Below, piece after piece: positions 1-8,600 of a stretch of DNA of 64,000 bases (position 1 is its first letter; every line of letters begins with the position of its first letter). The notes beneath the pieces are model-generated. The model ran no database searches. It worked only from the letters and a program-made list of their open reading frames with translations, and was not told where the DNA came from. Both the position numbers and the translations under genes were made by a program. This DNA comes from Rubrivivax sp. (lineage in GTDB: Bacteria; Pseudomonadota; Gammaproteobacteria; Burkholderiales; Burkholderiaceae_C), in assembly GCA_021298085.1 (NCBI GenBank), contig JAJTDE010000004.1, positions 48,651 through 112,650 of the forward strand, written 5' to 3'.

Positions 1-1
1 C

Positions 2-583
2 TGCCAGCCCACCAGTGCCAGCCAGATCTTCCACCTGTTGCGCCGCCAGATGGTGCGCCCGTTCCGCAAGCCACTGATCATCTTTTCGCCCAAGAGCCTG
101 CTGCGCAACAAGGACGCCACCAGCCCGCTGACCGAGTTTGTGAAGGGTGAGTTCAAGACGGTCATCAGTTCGCAGCGCGAGGAAGTGGTGCCGGAGAAGG
201 TCAAGCGCATCATCTGCTGCTCGGGCAAGGTCGCCTACGACCTCATCCGCAAGCGCGAGGAAAAGAAGGCCTGGGATGTGGCCATCCTGCGTGTGGAACA
301 GCTCTATCCGTTCCCGCACAAGGCATTCGCTGCCGAGATGAAGCGCTTCCCCAACGCCACCGAGGTGGTGTGGTGCCAGGATGAACCGCAGAACCAGGGT
401 GCCTGGTTCTTCATCCAGCACCAGATCCACGAAAACATGCTGGACGGCCAGCGGCTCGGTTATGCCGGCCGCCCCGCCAGCGCGTCGCCCGCCGTGGGCT
501 ACAGCCACCTCCACCAGGATCAGCAGAAGTCCTTGCTCGACCAGGCCTTCGCCAAGATCAAGGGCTTTGTCCTCACCAAGTAA
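2..583 (+). CDS. sucA: 2-oxoglutarate dehydrogenase E1, C-terminal part
   Basis: The window opens inside this gene; only the last 193 residues are present, ending at TAA 581-583. E1 is the thiamine-diphosphate enzyme that decarboxylates 2-oxoglutarate and passes the succinyl group to the lipoyl arm of SucB in the TCA cycle. The visible part is the end of the transketolase-like region and the C-terminal domain: FRKPLIIFSPKSLLR near the start and EVVWCQDEPQNQGAWFF near the end are typical of this family. It is followed by sucB and lpdA on the same strand, the full complex in its usual order. No stop or frame break is seen in the visible part. Confidence 0.96.
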   Translation, partial: CQPTSASQIFHLLRRQMVRPFRKPLIIFSPKSLLRNKDATSPLTEFVKGEFKTVISSQREEVVPEKVKRIICCSGKVAYDLIRKREEKKAWDVAILRVEQLYPFPHKAFAAEMKRFPNATEVVWCQDEPQNQGAWFFIQHQIHENMLDGQRLGYAGRPASASPAVGYSHLHQDQQKSLLDQAFAKIKGFVLTK

Positions 584-586
584 CGC

Positions 587-612
587 CAACCCGGTTGCTT
601 CGCGCCGGGTTG
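587..612 (+). promoter_or_regulatory. Hairpin between sucA and sucB
   Basis: CAACCCGG (587-594) and CCGGGTTG (605-612) are perfect inverted copies around a 10-nt loop, starting 3 nt after the sucA stop. No T-run follows, so it is not a classical terminator. It may protect the sucA mRNA end or set the sucA:sucB ratio; that is inference. Confidence 0.35.
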
Positions 613-715
613 CCTGGCCTGCACAGCACCTGTCCTCGGGCCGCGCCCGAGGCACCGGGTGCCTGCATGCCGGGTTGGCGCGGGGCCTCAAACCCCTCAC
701 CTCATCGTAACTATC

Positions 716-1990
716 ATGGCAATCGTAGACGTCAAGGTTCCGCAGCTTTCCGAATCCGTGGCTGAAGCCACCCTGCTGCAGTGGAAGAAAAAGCCCGGTG
801 AAGCCGTGGCCATCGATGAAATCCTCATCGAGATCGAGACCGACAAGGTCGTGCTGGAAGTACCGGCACCGGCTGCCGGTGTGATGGCCGCGCACGTCGT
901 GGCCGACGGCGGTACCGTCGTGTCTGACCAGGTTATCGCCACCATCGACACCGAAGGCAAGGCGGGTGCTGCGGCGCCTGCACCCGCAGCCGCTGCAGCG
1001 GTCGCCCCCGCGCCGGCTGCTTCCGCCGTACCGGCTTCGGGTGGCGCCAAGTCCGACGTGGTCATGCCCGCGGCCGCCAAGCTGATGGCCGACAACCAGC
1101 TCGCCCCGGGCTCCGTGGCCGGCACTGGCCGCGATGGCCGGGTGACCAAGGGCGACGTCCTGGGTGCGGTGGCCGCTGGCACGGCATCCCCCAAGCCGGC
1201 GGCTGCTCCGGCGGTGGCCGTGGCCGCCCCGCCGGCCGTGGCCAAGCCGCTGCCCGCCGTCGCCGCCCCCGCTGCGCAGCACCTGGGTGACCGCCCTGAA
1301 CAGCGCGTGCCGATGTCGCGTCTGCGCGCCCGGGTGGCCGAACGCCTGCTGCAGAGCCAGGCCACCAACGCCATCCTGACCACCTTCAACGAGGTCAACA
1401 TGGCCCCGCTGATGGAGATGCGCAAGAAGTTCCAGGAGAAGTTTGAGAAGGAGCACGGCGTCAAGCTCGGCTTCATGAGCTTCTTTGTCAAGGCGGCGGT
1501 GGCCGCGTTGAAGAAGTACCCGGTGCTCAACGCCAGCGTGGACGGCAACGACATCGTCTACCACGGCTACTTCGACATCGGCATCGCGGTGGGTTCGCCG
1601 CGCGGCCTGGTGGTGCCCATCCTGCGCAACGCCGATCAGATGAGCTTTGCCGACATCGAGAAGAAGATCGCCGAATATGGCGTGAAGGCCCGTGACGGCA
1701 AGCTGTCGATGGATGAACTGTCCGGTGGCACCTTCTCGATCAGCAATGGCGGTGTCTTCGGCTCGATGTTGTCGACCCCCATCATCAACCCGCCGCAGTC
1801 GGCCATCCTCGGCGTGCACGCCACCAAGGACCGTGCCGTGGTGGAGAACGGTCAGGTGGTTGTCCGCCCGATCAACTACCTGGCCATGTCCTATGACCAC
1901 CGCATCATCGACGGCCGTGAGGCCGTGCTGGGCCTGGTCACGATGAAGGAAGCGCTGGAAGACCCGGCTCGCCTGCTGTTCGACATCTGA
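716..1990 (+). CDS. sucB: Dihydrolipoamide succinyltransferase (E2 of 2-oxoglutarate dehydrogenase)
   Basis: E2 core of the 2-oxoglutarate dehydrogenase complex; it moves succinyl from lipoyl-lysine to CoA. The protein has 424 residues from ATG 716. It has an N-terminal lipoyl domain with lipoyl lysine K44 in ETDKV, an Ala/Pro-rich linker, a peripheral-subunit-binding domain (about 120-155, ending [12 protein letters not shown]), a second Ala/Pro linker and the acyltransferase domain with [12 protein letters not shown] near the C-terminus (catalytic H395 and D399). An upstream in-frame ATG at 659 would add 19 residues unlike any E2 start, so 716 is chosen; [15 protein letters not shown] is the normal E2 start. 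It lies 132 nt after sucA and 20 nt before lpdA. Confidence 0.97.
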   Translation: MAIVDVKVPQLSESVAEATLLQWKKKPGEAVAIDEILIEIETDKVVLEVPAPAAGVMAAHVVADGGTVVSDQVIATIDTEGKAGAAAPAPAAAAAVAPAPAASAVPASGGAKSDVVMPAAAKLMADNQLAPGSVAGTGRDGRVTKGDVLGAVAAGTASPKPAAAPAVAVAAPPAVAKPLPAVAAPAAQHLGDRPEQRVPMSRLRARVAERLLQSQATNAILTTFNEVNMAPLMEMRKKFQEKFEKEHGVKLGFMSFFVKAAVAALKKYPVLNASVDGNDIVYHGYFDIGIAVGSPRGLVVPILRNADQMSFADIEKKIAEYGVKARDGKLSMDELSGGTFSISNGGVFGSMLSTPIINPPQSAILGVHATKDRAVVENGQVVVRPINYLAMSYDHRIIDGREAVLGLVTMKEALEDPARLLFDI

Positions 1991-2010
1991 GAAAGCTGAC
2001 GACTGACACC

Positions 2011-3438
2011 ATGAGCAAGACATTCGACGTCATCGTCATCGGCGGCGGGCCCGGTGGCTACATCGCCGCCATCCGCGCGGCGCAGCTGGGATTCAACACC
2101 GCCTGCATCGACGAGTGGAAGAACAGCAAGGGCGGCCCAGCACCGGGCGGCACCTGCACCAACGTGGGCTGCATCCCGAGCAAGGCGCTGCTGCAGAGCA
2201 GTGAGCACTTCGAGCACGCCGGCCATGCCTTTGCCGACCACGGTATCGGCCTGAAGGACCTCAGCATCGACGTGCCGAAGATGCTGGCCCGCAAGGACAC
2301 CGTCGTGAAGCAGAACAACGACGGCATCCTCTACCTGTTCAAGAAGAACAAGGTGAGCTTCTTCCACGGCCGGGGTTCCTTCGTGAAGGCCGTCGACGGC
2401 GGCTATGAAGTCCAGGTGGCCGGTGCCACCGCCGAGACCCTGGTGGCCAAGCAGGTCATCGTGGCCACGGGTTCCAACGCACGGGCCTTGCCCGGCACGC
2501 CGTTTGACGAGGAGAACATCCTCAGCAACGACGGCGCGCTGCGGGTGGGCGCGGTGCCGAAGAAGCTGGGTCTCATCGGTTCAGGCGTCATTGGTCTGGA
2601 GATGGGTTCAGTCTGGCGCCGCCTCGGCGCCGAGGTCACCATCCTGGAAGGCCTGCCGACCTTCCTCGGTGCCGTGGACGAGCAGATTGCCAAGGAGGCT
2701 CACAAGGCCTTCACCAAGCAGGGCCTGAAGATCGAGCTGGGCGTGAAGGTGGGCGAGATCAAGGTCGGCAAGAAGGGTGTCAGCGTGGCGTTCACCAACG
2801 CCAAGGGCGATGCCCAGACGCTGGATGTTGACAAGCTCATCGTCTCCATCGGCCGCGTGCCCAATACCGTGGGCCTCAATGCCGAGGCGGTTGGCCTGGC
2901 GCTCGATGAGCGCGGGGCCATCGTGGTGGACGCCGAGTGCCGCACCAACCTGCCCGGTGTCTGGGCGGTGGGTGACGTGGTGCGGGGCCCCATGCTCGCG
3001 CACAAGGCCGAGGAAGAAGGTGTGGCGGTGGCTGAACGCATTGCCGGCCAGCACGGGCACGTCAACTTCAACACCATTCCCTGGGTGATCTACACCAGCC
3101 CGGAAATCGCCTGGGTGGGCGAGACCGAGCAGCAGCTGAAGGCCCGCGGTGCCGCCTACAAGTCCGGCAGCTTTCCGTTCATGGCCAATGGCCGCGCACG
3201 GGCGCTGGGCGACACCACCGGCATGGTCAAGATGCTGGCCGACGCCAAGACCGACGAGATCCTCGGGGTTCACATCGTCGGCCCGATGGCCAGCGAACTG
3301 ATCGCCGAAGCCGTGGTGGCGATGGAATTCAAGGCCAGCAGCGAGGACATCGCCCGCATCTGCCACGCCCACCCGTCGCTCAGCGAGAGCACCAAGGAAG
3401 CGGCGCTGGCGGTCGACAAGCGCACCTTGAACTTCTGA
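2011..3438 (+). CDS. lpdA: Dihydrolipoamide dehydrogenase (E3)
   Basis: A FAD flavoprotein of 475 residues that re-oxidises the dihydrolipoyl group of E2 and makes NADH. Visible features are the FAD fingerprint [14 protein letters not shown] at the N-terminus, the redox disulfide C49/C54 in [13 protein letters not shown], an NAD-binding motif around [13 protein letters not shown], and the C-terminal catalytic pair H454/E459 in HPSLSE, which completes the partner subunit's active site. Length is usual for the family. It is third in the sucA-sucB-lpdA operon and probably serves this complex first, although E3 is often shared with pyruvate dehydrogenase or glycine cleavage. Confidence 0.97.
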   Translation: MSKTFDVIVIGGGPGGYIAAIRAAQLGFNTACIDEWKNSKGGPAPGGTCTNVGCIPSKALLQSSEHFEHAGHAFADHGIGLKDLSIDVPKMLARKDTVVKQNNDGILYLFKKNKVSFFHGRGSFVKAVDGGYEVQVAGATAETLVAKQVIVATGSNARALPGTPFDEENILSNDGALRVGAVPKKLGLIGSGVIGLEMGSVWRRLGAEVTILEGLPTFLGAVDEQIAKEAHKAFTKQGLKIELGVKVGEIKVGKKGVSVAFTNAKGDAQTLDVDKLIVSIGRVPNTVGLNAEAVGLALDERGAIVVDAECRTNLPGVWAVGDVVRGPMLAHKAEEEGVAVAERIAGQHGHVNFNTIPWVIYTSPEIAWVGETEQQLKARGAAYKSGSFPFMANGRARALGDTTGMVKMLADAKTDEILGVHIVGPMASELIAEAVVAMEFKASSEDIARICHAHPSLSESTKEAALAVDKRTLNF

Positions 3439-3610
3439 GGCCTGGGGCGGGTCGTGCAGCCTGGGCACCCCGCGGTCAACGCAGAACCGGGCGCGCTGGC
3501 CGCCGCCCGGGACGCCTTCGCGTCCAATCGCCTTGGCGACTGCGTCGCCATCCGTTCCTTTGATTGGTCGGGTGCCTCGCCGGCCTGATGCCTCGGAGTG
3601 CGGTGTCCTG

Positions 3611-4711
3611 ATGTCCCATGTGCGCCAGTTGTACGAAGCCACCCTGGCCGAGCGCGGCTACCGCAGCGACGCTGCGCAGCTGCGGGCGATTGAAGCCCTG
3701 GAGCGCTGCGAGCGTGAGTGGGCCGAGTACAAGTCGCGCCGCAGCAATGCGCTGGCCAAGCTGATCAGCCGTCCACCCATCCCCAAGGGCGTGTACATGT
3801 ACGGCGGGGTAGGGCGGGGCAAGAGCTTCCTCATGGACTGCTTCTTCCAGTCCGTTCCGCTGACCCGCAAGACACGCCTGCACTTCCATGAATTCATGCG
3901 CGAGGTGCACCGTGAACTGCAGGAGCTCAAGGGCCAGCAGAACCCACTGGATGAACTGGGCAAGCGCATCGCTCGGCGCTTCCGTCTGATCTGCTTTGAC
4001 GAGTTCCACGTGGCCGACGTGACCGACGCGATGATCCTGCACCGCCTGCTGGACTCGATGTTTGCCAACCGCGTCAGCATCGTCACGACCTCCAACTTTC
4101 ACCCTGATGCGCTGTACCCCAACGGCCTGCACCGCGACCGCATCCTGCCGGCGATCGAACTGCTCAAGCAGAAGCTGGAGGTCATCAATGTCGACGCCGG
4201 CACCGACTACCGCCAGCGCACCCTGGAGCAGCTTCAGCTGTACCACAGCCCGCTGGGCGAGCAGGCCGAGCAGGCCATGGAAGCTGCCTTCGACGAGCTG
4301 ACCGAAGCCAAGGACGAAGACCGCGTGCTGCGCATCGAGCACCGCGAGCTGCGCACCGTGCGCCGTGCCGGCGGGGTGGTGTGGTTCGATTTCAAAACCC
4401 TCTGCGGCGGGCCTCGCTCCCAGAACGACTACCTGGAGCTGGCGTCCCGGTTTCACACGGTGCTGCTGTCCAACGTGCCGCAGATGCCACCCCGCATGGC
4501 CAGCGAGGCGCGGCGCTTCACCTGGCTGGTGGATGTGCTGTACGACAGGAATGTCAAATTGGTGATGTCAGCAGCCACGGCGCCCGAGCTGCTCTACACC
4601 GAAGGGCCGTTGTCGCACGAGTTTCCGCGCACAGTGTCCCGGTTGACGGAGATGCAGTCGGCGGAATACCTGTCACGCCAGCGCCGGGTGGTGGACACCT
4701 CGCTGACATGA
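3611..4711 (+). CDS. zapE: Cell division ATPase ZapE (AFG1-like)
   Basis: A 366-residue AAA-type P-loop ATPase of the AFG1/ZapE family, which acts at the Z-ring during division and is a mitochondrial Lace1/Afg1 relative. Walker A is GGVGRGKS at 65-72 and Walker B is LICFDEFHVAD about 70 residues later; MSAATAPELLY and the C-terminal SAEYLSRQRR segment fit the family end. The open frame reaches back to an ATG at 3533, but MSHVRQLYEATLAERGY from 3611 is the usual start and has the expected length. It lies 172 nt after lpdA, so it may have its own promoter, and ends 16 nt from the convergent phosphatase gene. Confidence 0.93.
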   Translation: MSHVRQLYEATLAERGYRSDAAQLRAIEALERCEREWAEYKSRRSNALAKLISRPPIPKGVYMYGGVGRGKSFLMDCFFQSVPLTRKTRLHFHEFMREVHRELQELKGQQNPLDELGKRIARRFRLICFDEFHVADVTDAMILHRLLDSMFANRVSIVTTSNFHPDALYPNGLHRDRILPAIELLKQKLEVINVDAGTDYRQRTLEQLQLYHSPLGEQAEQAMEAAFDELTEAKDEDRVLRIEHRELRTVRRAGGVVWFDFKTLCGGPRSQNDYLELASRFHTVLLSNVPQMPPRMASEARRFTWLVDVLYDRNVKLVMSAATAPELLYTEGPLSHEFPRTVSRLTEMQSAEYLSRQRRVVDTSLT

Positions 4712-4727
4712 CACGCCACTGGGTGGC

Positions 4728-5495
4728 TCAGGCCAGGCTTTCCAACCGAACGATCGCCAGGGAGATGTTGTCGCCGCCCCCCCGCGCCCGTTGCCGCGCC
4801 TTGGACACCAGCATTTCGCCGGCCTCGCGGGGCGGCAGGGCCTGCACGATGGCCCCCAGCTCGCGTGAGCTGAAGTAGTGCCACAGGCCATCGCTGCAAG
4901 CCACCAGGGCATCCTGTGGCTGGACGGAATCGATGCGCCAGAGCGCCAGCGGAGGGTCCTGCTCGGTGCCGAGGCAGCCTGTCAGCAGGTTGCTCTGGGG
5001 GTGGACGGCGGCCTCGTCCTCGGTGAGCTTCCCGTCGTCGATCAGCCGCTGCACAAAGGAATGGTCGCTGGTGCGCCGCAGCAGTTCAGTGCCGCGGAAG
5101 TGGTAGACGCGTGAATCGCCCGCATGCACCACATGCGCGCTGCGATCAGGCATCAGCAGGAAGGCCGCCACGGTGCTGTGCGGCTCTTCTTCTGAAGAAA
5201 TGGCCGTCAGTTTGATCATCAGGTGCGACTCCATGACCAGGCGCGTCAGCATTTCAGCGGGGTCGTCCAGCGACGGCACGAAGCGGTCGTAGGTCTGGCG
5301 TGCCGTCAGCTGCACCTGGTCGGCCGCCTTTCGGCCACCGCTCTTGCCACCCATGCCGTCGGCTACCACGGCCAGTACGCAGCCCGGTTCGCGCGGGTGC
5401 GGCAGGATGACCACCTGGTCCTGCTGGTAGGCACGGTCACCCTTGTGCAGTGCCGTGCTGGCGGTCAATCGGTGCGCGGGCTGCTTGGTGGCCAT
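4728..5495 (-). CDS. PP2C-family serine/threonine phosphatase
   Basis: A soluble 255-residue protein phosphatase of the PP2C/PrpC type, using two metal ions to hydrolyse phospho-Ser/Thr. Conserved motifs are in order: GDRAYQQDQV at the N-terminus, VVADGMGGKSGG, HAGDSRVYHF, ACSDGLWHYF and the terminal GGDNISLAIVRLE with the metal-binding Asp. No membrane segment or extra sensor domain is present. The partner kinase is not in the window, so its substrate is unknown. It is divergent from the DUF465/helicase pair and convergent with zapE. Confidence 0.9.
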   Translation of the reverse strand: MATKQPAHRLTASTALHKGDRAYQQDQVVILPHPREPGCVLAVVADGMGGKSGGRKAADQVQLTARQTYDRFVPSLDDPAEMLTRLVMESHLMIKLTAISSEEEPHSTVAAFLLMPDRSAHVVHAGDSRVYHFRGTELLRRTSDHSFVQRLIDDGKLTEDEAAVHPQSNLLTGCLGTEQDPPLALWRIDSVQPQDALVACSDGLWHYFSSRELGAIVQALPPREAGEMLVSKARQRARGGGDNISLAIVRLESLA

Positions 5496-5554
5496 GGTGG
5501 GGGACTATAAACTTGCAGGTCACTGCCAGCGCGCACCAACATCGGCTCCCTTCC

Positions 5555-5758
5555 TTGGACAACAACCTGCATTCACCCGCTCGTCGACTGATCGAGTTGC
5601 GCATCGAGCATGCCGATCTCGACAGCCTGATCGACCGCGCCGCGGGTGAGCAGCCACTGGACGACCTGATGCTCAGGCGGCTGAAGAAGCGCCGGCTCGC
5701 CCTGCGCGACCAGATCGCCCAGCTTGAAAACCGCCTGGAACCGCCGGAGCCCGCCTGA
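5555..5758 (+). CDS. DUF465 (YdcH-like) small coiled-coil protein
   Basis: A 67-residue protein matching the DUF465/YdcH pattern: an N-terminal RRLIELRIEHADLD helix, a short turn, then the LRRLKKRRLALRDQI helix ending in ENRLEPPEPA. The fold is expected to be a two-helix coiled coil of unknown function. No ATG fits: the only in-frame ATG lies at 5450, inside the divergent phosphatase gene, so TTG 5555 giving MDNNLHSPARR is preferred. Its stop overlaps the proposed CTG start of the helicase in the sequence CTGA, pointing to translational coupling. The family call is good; the start is less certain. Confidence 0.72.
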   Translation: MDNNLHSPARRLIELRIEHADLDSLIDRAAGEQPLDDLMLRRLKKRRLALRDQIAQLENRLEPPEPA

Positions 5759-7746
5759 GCGACGCTGCTGAACCCACGGAGCTCGCACTGCAGGCGCAGT
5801 GGGCGCTGAGCGCTCAGGGCCCACTCGCGTCCGCCAGCCCCGGCTTTCTGCCCCGCGAAGGGCAAGGGCGGATGGCGGCCGCGGTGGCGCAGGCGCTGCA
5901 GGATCGTTCCACGCTGGTGGTGGAAGCCGGCACGGGCGTCGGCAAGACCTTCGCCTACCTTGTCCCGCTGCTGCTCAGTGGCTGCAAGGCACTGGTGAGC
6001 ACCGCCACCAAGAGCCTGCAGGATCAACTCTTCCTGCGCGATCTTCCGCGCCTGAAGGCGGCGCTGGGCGTTCCCCTGAAGTTGGCTCTGCTCAAGGGCC
6101 GGGGCAGCTACCTCTGTCCGCATCGGCTGGACCAGGCCCGCCAGTCGGCCGAGCTGCCTGACCGCTTTGCCTTGCGCACGCTGGCGCGTGTCGAGACCTG
6201 GGCCATCGCCACACGCACCGGAGACCTGGCCGAGATCGACGGCCTGGATGACCGCTCTCCGGTCATTCCGCTGGTGACCTCGACACGCGACAACTGCCTG
6301 GGCAGCGAATGCCCGCGCCTGACCGAATGCCACGTGCTGCGTGCCCGTCGCGATGCGCTGGCCGCTGATGTCGTGGTGATCAACCACCACCTGTTCTTTG
6401 CCGATCTGGCCTTGCGCGACAGTGGTGTGGCGGAGCTGCTGCCGGCCGTTGAGGCGGTGGTGTTCGATGAGGCGCACCAGCTGACAGACGCCGGGCTGCA
6501 GTTCCTCGGGCAGCAGCTGGCGGTGGCGGCCTGCCTCGACCTGGCGCGAGATGTGCTGGCCAGTGGGCTGCAGCATGCGCGCGGCCTGCAGCCCTGGGCC
6601 GAATGCTGTGGCACCTTCGAGGCCGCTGCCCGTGCGCTGAGGCTTGCCTGTGCTGGCGAACTGCATGAGCTTCGCGGGGTGGTCAAGCTGCGGTGGAAAG
6701 AACGTGCCGAGGCGCCCGAGCTGCTGACCGCATTGGACCAGTTGGTGGCCGGCGCTGAACGGCTCTCTCAGGCGGTTGTCGCGGTCGAAGGCACAGCGCC
6801 CGATTTCACGCGCTTGGCCGAACGACTGGCCGCGGTGTGCAGCCAGGCCCGGCGGTTTGCTGCCGAGACGCCGGATGGCCGCGTGCGCTGGATCGATGTG
6901 TCGGCCCACAGCGCACGGCTGGTGGAATCGCCCCTGGACATCCGCGAGATGTTGTCAGAACAGCGTCGCCATGCTGAAAAGGCGTGGGTGTTCACCTCGG
7001 CCACCCTCGGTGACGACGAGGCCCTGAGCTGGTTTGTGCAGTCGGCGGGCCTGGAGGACGCCGTGGCCTTGCGGGTGGGAAGCCCGTTCGACTACGCCCG
7101 ACAGGCCAGGCTGTGGGTGCCTACGCGCTTCCCCAAGCCCAACGAGGCGGGCCACCCGCTGGCGGTCGGCCAGCTGGCGGCACGCTGCGCCAGCGCGCTG
7201 AACGGGCGCTGCTTTGTGCTCACGACCACCTTGCGCGTGCTGCCGCTGATTGCGCAGGCCATGGGCGAGGCCCTGCGCGCGACCGGCTCGCGCATTGAAC
7301 TGCTGGTCCAGGGTACGCAGCCGCGTCGAAGCCTCATGCAGCAGTTTGGTGACGGCGTGGGCAAGGTCCTGCTGGGCTCGCAGAGTTTCTGGGAGGGGAT
7401 CGATGTCCCGGGTGATGCCCTGCAGTGCGTGCTGATCGACAAGCTGCCGTTCCCGCCACCCAATGACCCCTTGATCGAGGCGCGCGGACGCCAGATCACG
7501 CTGGCCGGTGGCAATGCCTTCGAGCAGCAGTTTGTGTCAGAGGCCGCCATCTCGCTGAAGCAAGGTGGCGGCCGCCTCATTCGCACCGAGGCCGACCGCG
7601 GGCTGCTCGTCGTCTGTGACCCGCGCCTGAGGCAGATGGGCTACGGACGGCGGCTGACGGCGGCGCTGCCGCCGATGACCGCGGTGGACAGCGAAGCCGA
7701 TGCGCTGGCGTGGCTGGCCGAGCTGTCAGCGGCGCATCGCCGGTGA
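5755..7746 (+). CDS. DinG/YoaA-type ATP-dependent DNA helicase with Fe-S cluster
   Basis: A superfamily 2 XPD/DinG-like 5'-3' helicase linked to repair of stalled forks. Counting from CTG 5755 it has 663 residues: a Q-motif-like FLPREGQGRM, Walker A EAGTGVGKT (57-65), four likely Fe-S cysteines C121, C181, C186 and C192, the DEAH box at 238-241 and the C-terminal helicase half with GSQSFWEGIDVPG and QGGGRLIRT. The first ATG in frame, 5872, would cut off the Q-motif, and an in-frame TGA at 5725-5727 blocks anything farther upstream. CTG 5755 has GGAG at 5746-5749, 5 nt away, and reads on as SDAAEPTEL. The gene follows DUF465 directly and is convergent with bamD. Confidence 0.88.
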   Translation: MSDAAEPTELALQAQWALSAQGPLASASPGFLPREGQGRMAAAVAQALQDRSTLVVEAGTGVGKTFAYLVPLLLSGCKALVSTATKSLQDQLFLRDLPRLKAALGVPLKLALLKGRGSYLCPHRLDQARQSAELPDRFALRTLARVETWAIATRTGDLAEIDGLDDRSPVIPLVTSTRDNCLGSECPRLTECHVLRARRDALAADVVVINHHLFFADLALRDSGVAELLPAVEAVVFDEAHQLTDAGLQFLGQQLAVAACLDLARDVLASGLQHARGLQPWAECCGTFEAAARALRLACAGELHELRGVVKLRWKERAEAPELLTALDQLVAGAERLSQAVVAVEGTAPDFTRLAERLAAVCSQARRFAAETPDGRVRWIDVSAHSARLVESPLDIREMLSEQRRHAEKAWVFTSATLGDDEALSWFVQSAGLEDAVALRVGSPFDYARQARLWVPTRFPKPNEAGHPLAVGQLAARCASALNGRCFVLTTTLRVLPLIAQAMGEALRATGSRIELLVQGTQPRRSLMQQFGDGVGKVLLGSQSFWEGIDVPGDALQCVLIDKLPFPPPNDPLIEARGRQITLAGGNAFEQQFVSEAAISLKQGGGRLIRTEADRGLLVVCDPRLRQMGYGRRLTAALPPMTAVDSEADALAWLAELSAAHRR

Positions 7747-7766
7747 CACGCAGGCCGTGACGCCTT

Positions 7767-8567
7767 TCACCAGAGTTGCCACCAGGGCCTCTTGGGGGTG
7801 TCCAGGCCGAGCTGGCGCTGTGGGAAGTTCTTGGCCAGCACGCGCTGGGCGTCATCGCGCAGTTCCTTCAGGCCCAGCCGCTCGTAGCTGAGCACCATGA
7901 GCACCAGCGCGTCGGCCGTGCTGGGGGTCTGCGGGAACTCGGTGAGCGATTGCTTGGCGCGGTTGGCGGCAGCCAGATAGGCCCCGCGCCGGTAGTAGTA
8001 GCGGGCCACCTGAACCTCATGCTCGGCGAGCATGTTGACGATGTAGTCCATGCGGACCCGGGCGTCGGCCGTGTACTTCGAGTCGGGGAATTGATCAACC
8101 AGCTGCTTGAAGCTCTGGTGTGCCTCGCGCGAGGCGCGCTGATCACGTTCGGCCAGGCGCTGACCGGCCAGATTGCCAAACAGCCCCAGGTTGTCGTTGA
8201 AGTTGATCAGGCCGCGCAGGTACAGGCCGTAGTCATAGGCGGGGCTGGACGGATGCAGGCGCAGGAAACGGTCTGTCGTGGCCAGTGAGGTGGTCCTTTC
8301 GCCCGATTTCCACTGGGCATAGGCCAACCGCAGCAGCGCCTGCTGGCCCAGCAGGGTGCCAGAGGCCGCCGCTTCGACACGTTCGAAGCCCTTGATGGCG
8401 CGGTCGTAGGCGCCGCTTTCCAGCTCCTGCTGCGCCTCGGCATAGAGACGGTTGGGGTCGTTGGCGTTGGCGACGTTGGTGTTGCCGCAGGCGCCAAGCA
8501 CGGCGAGCGACAAGATACACGTCAACAAACACAGAGGCCGGGCAAAGAGCCGCGCAGAATTGGGCAT
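7767..8567 (-). CDS. bamD: Outer-membrane assembly lipoprotein BamD
   Basis: An essential lipoprotein of the BAM complex; it binds BamA and helps insert beta-barrel proteins. The 266-residue precursor has a signal peptide ending at lipobox LGAC (cleaved before Cys), then a chain of TPR units beginning NRLYAEAQQELESGAYDRA, with the typical DYGLYLRGLINF and RYYYRRGAYLAAANRA segments. The open frame runs upstream to 9017 across rluD, but MPNSARLFARP at 8567 is the sensible start because the signal peptide follows it. It is divergent from rluD, the usual Burkholderiales arrangement, and ends 20 nt from the helicase gene. bamA (43.0 kb) and bamB (19.8 kb) are also in this window. Confidence 0.95.
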   Translation of the reverse strand: MPNSARLFARPLCLLTCILSLAVLGACGNTNVANANDPNRLYAEAQQELESGAYDRAIKGFERVEAAASGTLLGQQALLRLAYAQWKSGERTTSLATTDRFLRLHPSSPAYDYGLYLRGLINFNDNLGLFGNLAGQRLAERDQRASREAHQSFKQLVDQFPDSKYTADARVRMDYIVNMLAEHEVQVARYYYRRGAYLAAANRAKQSLTEFPQTPSTADALVLMVLSYERLGLKELRDDAQRVLAKNFPQRQLGLDTPKRPWWQLW

Positions 8568-8600
8568 GGCGACACACCGGCACGCAGCCAGCATTCCATC

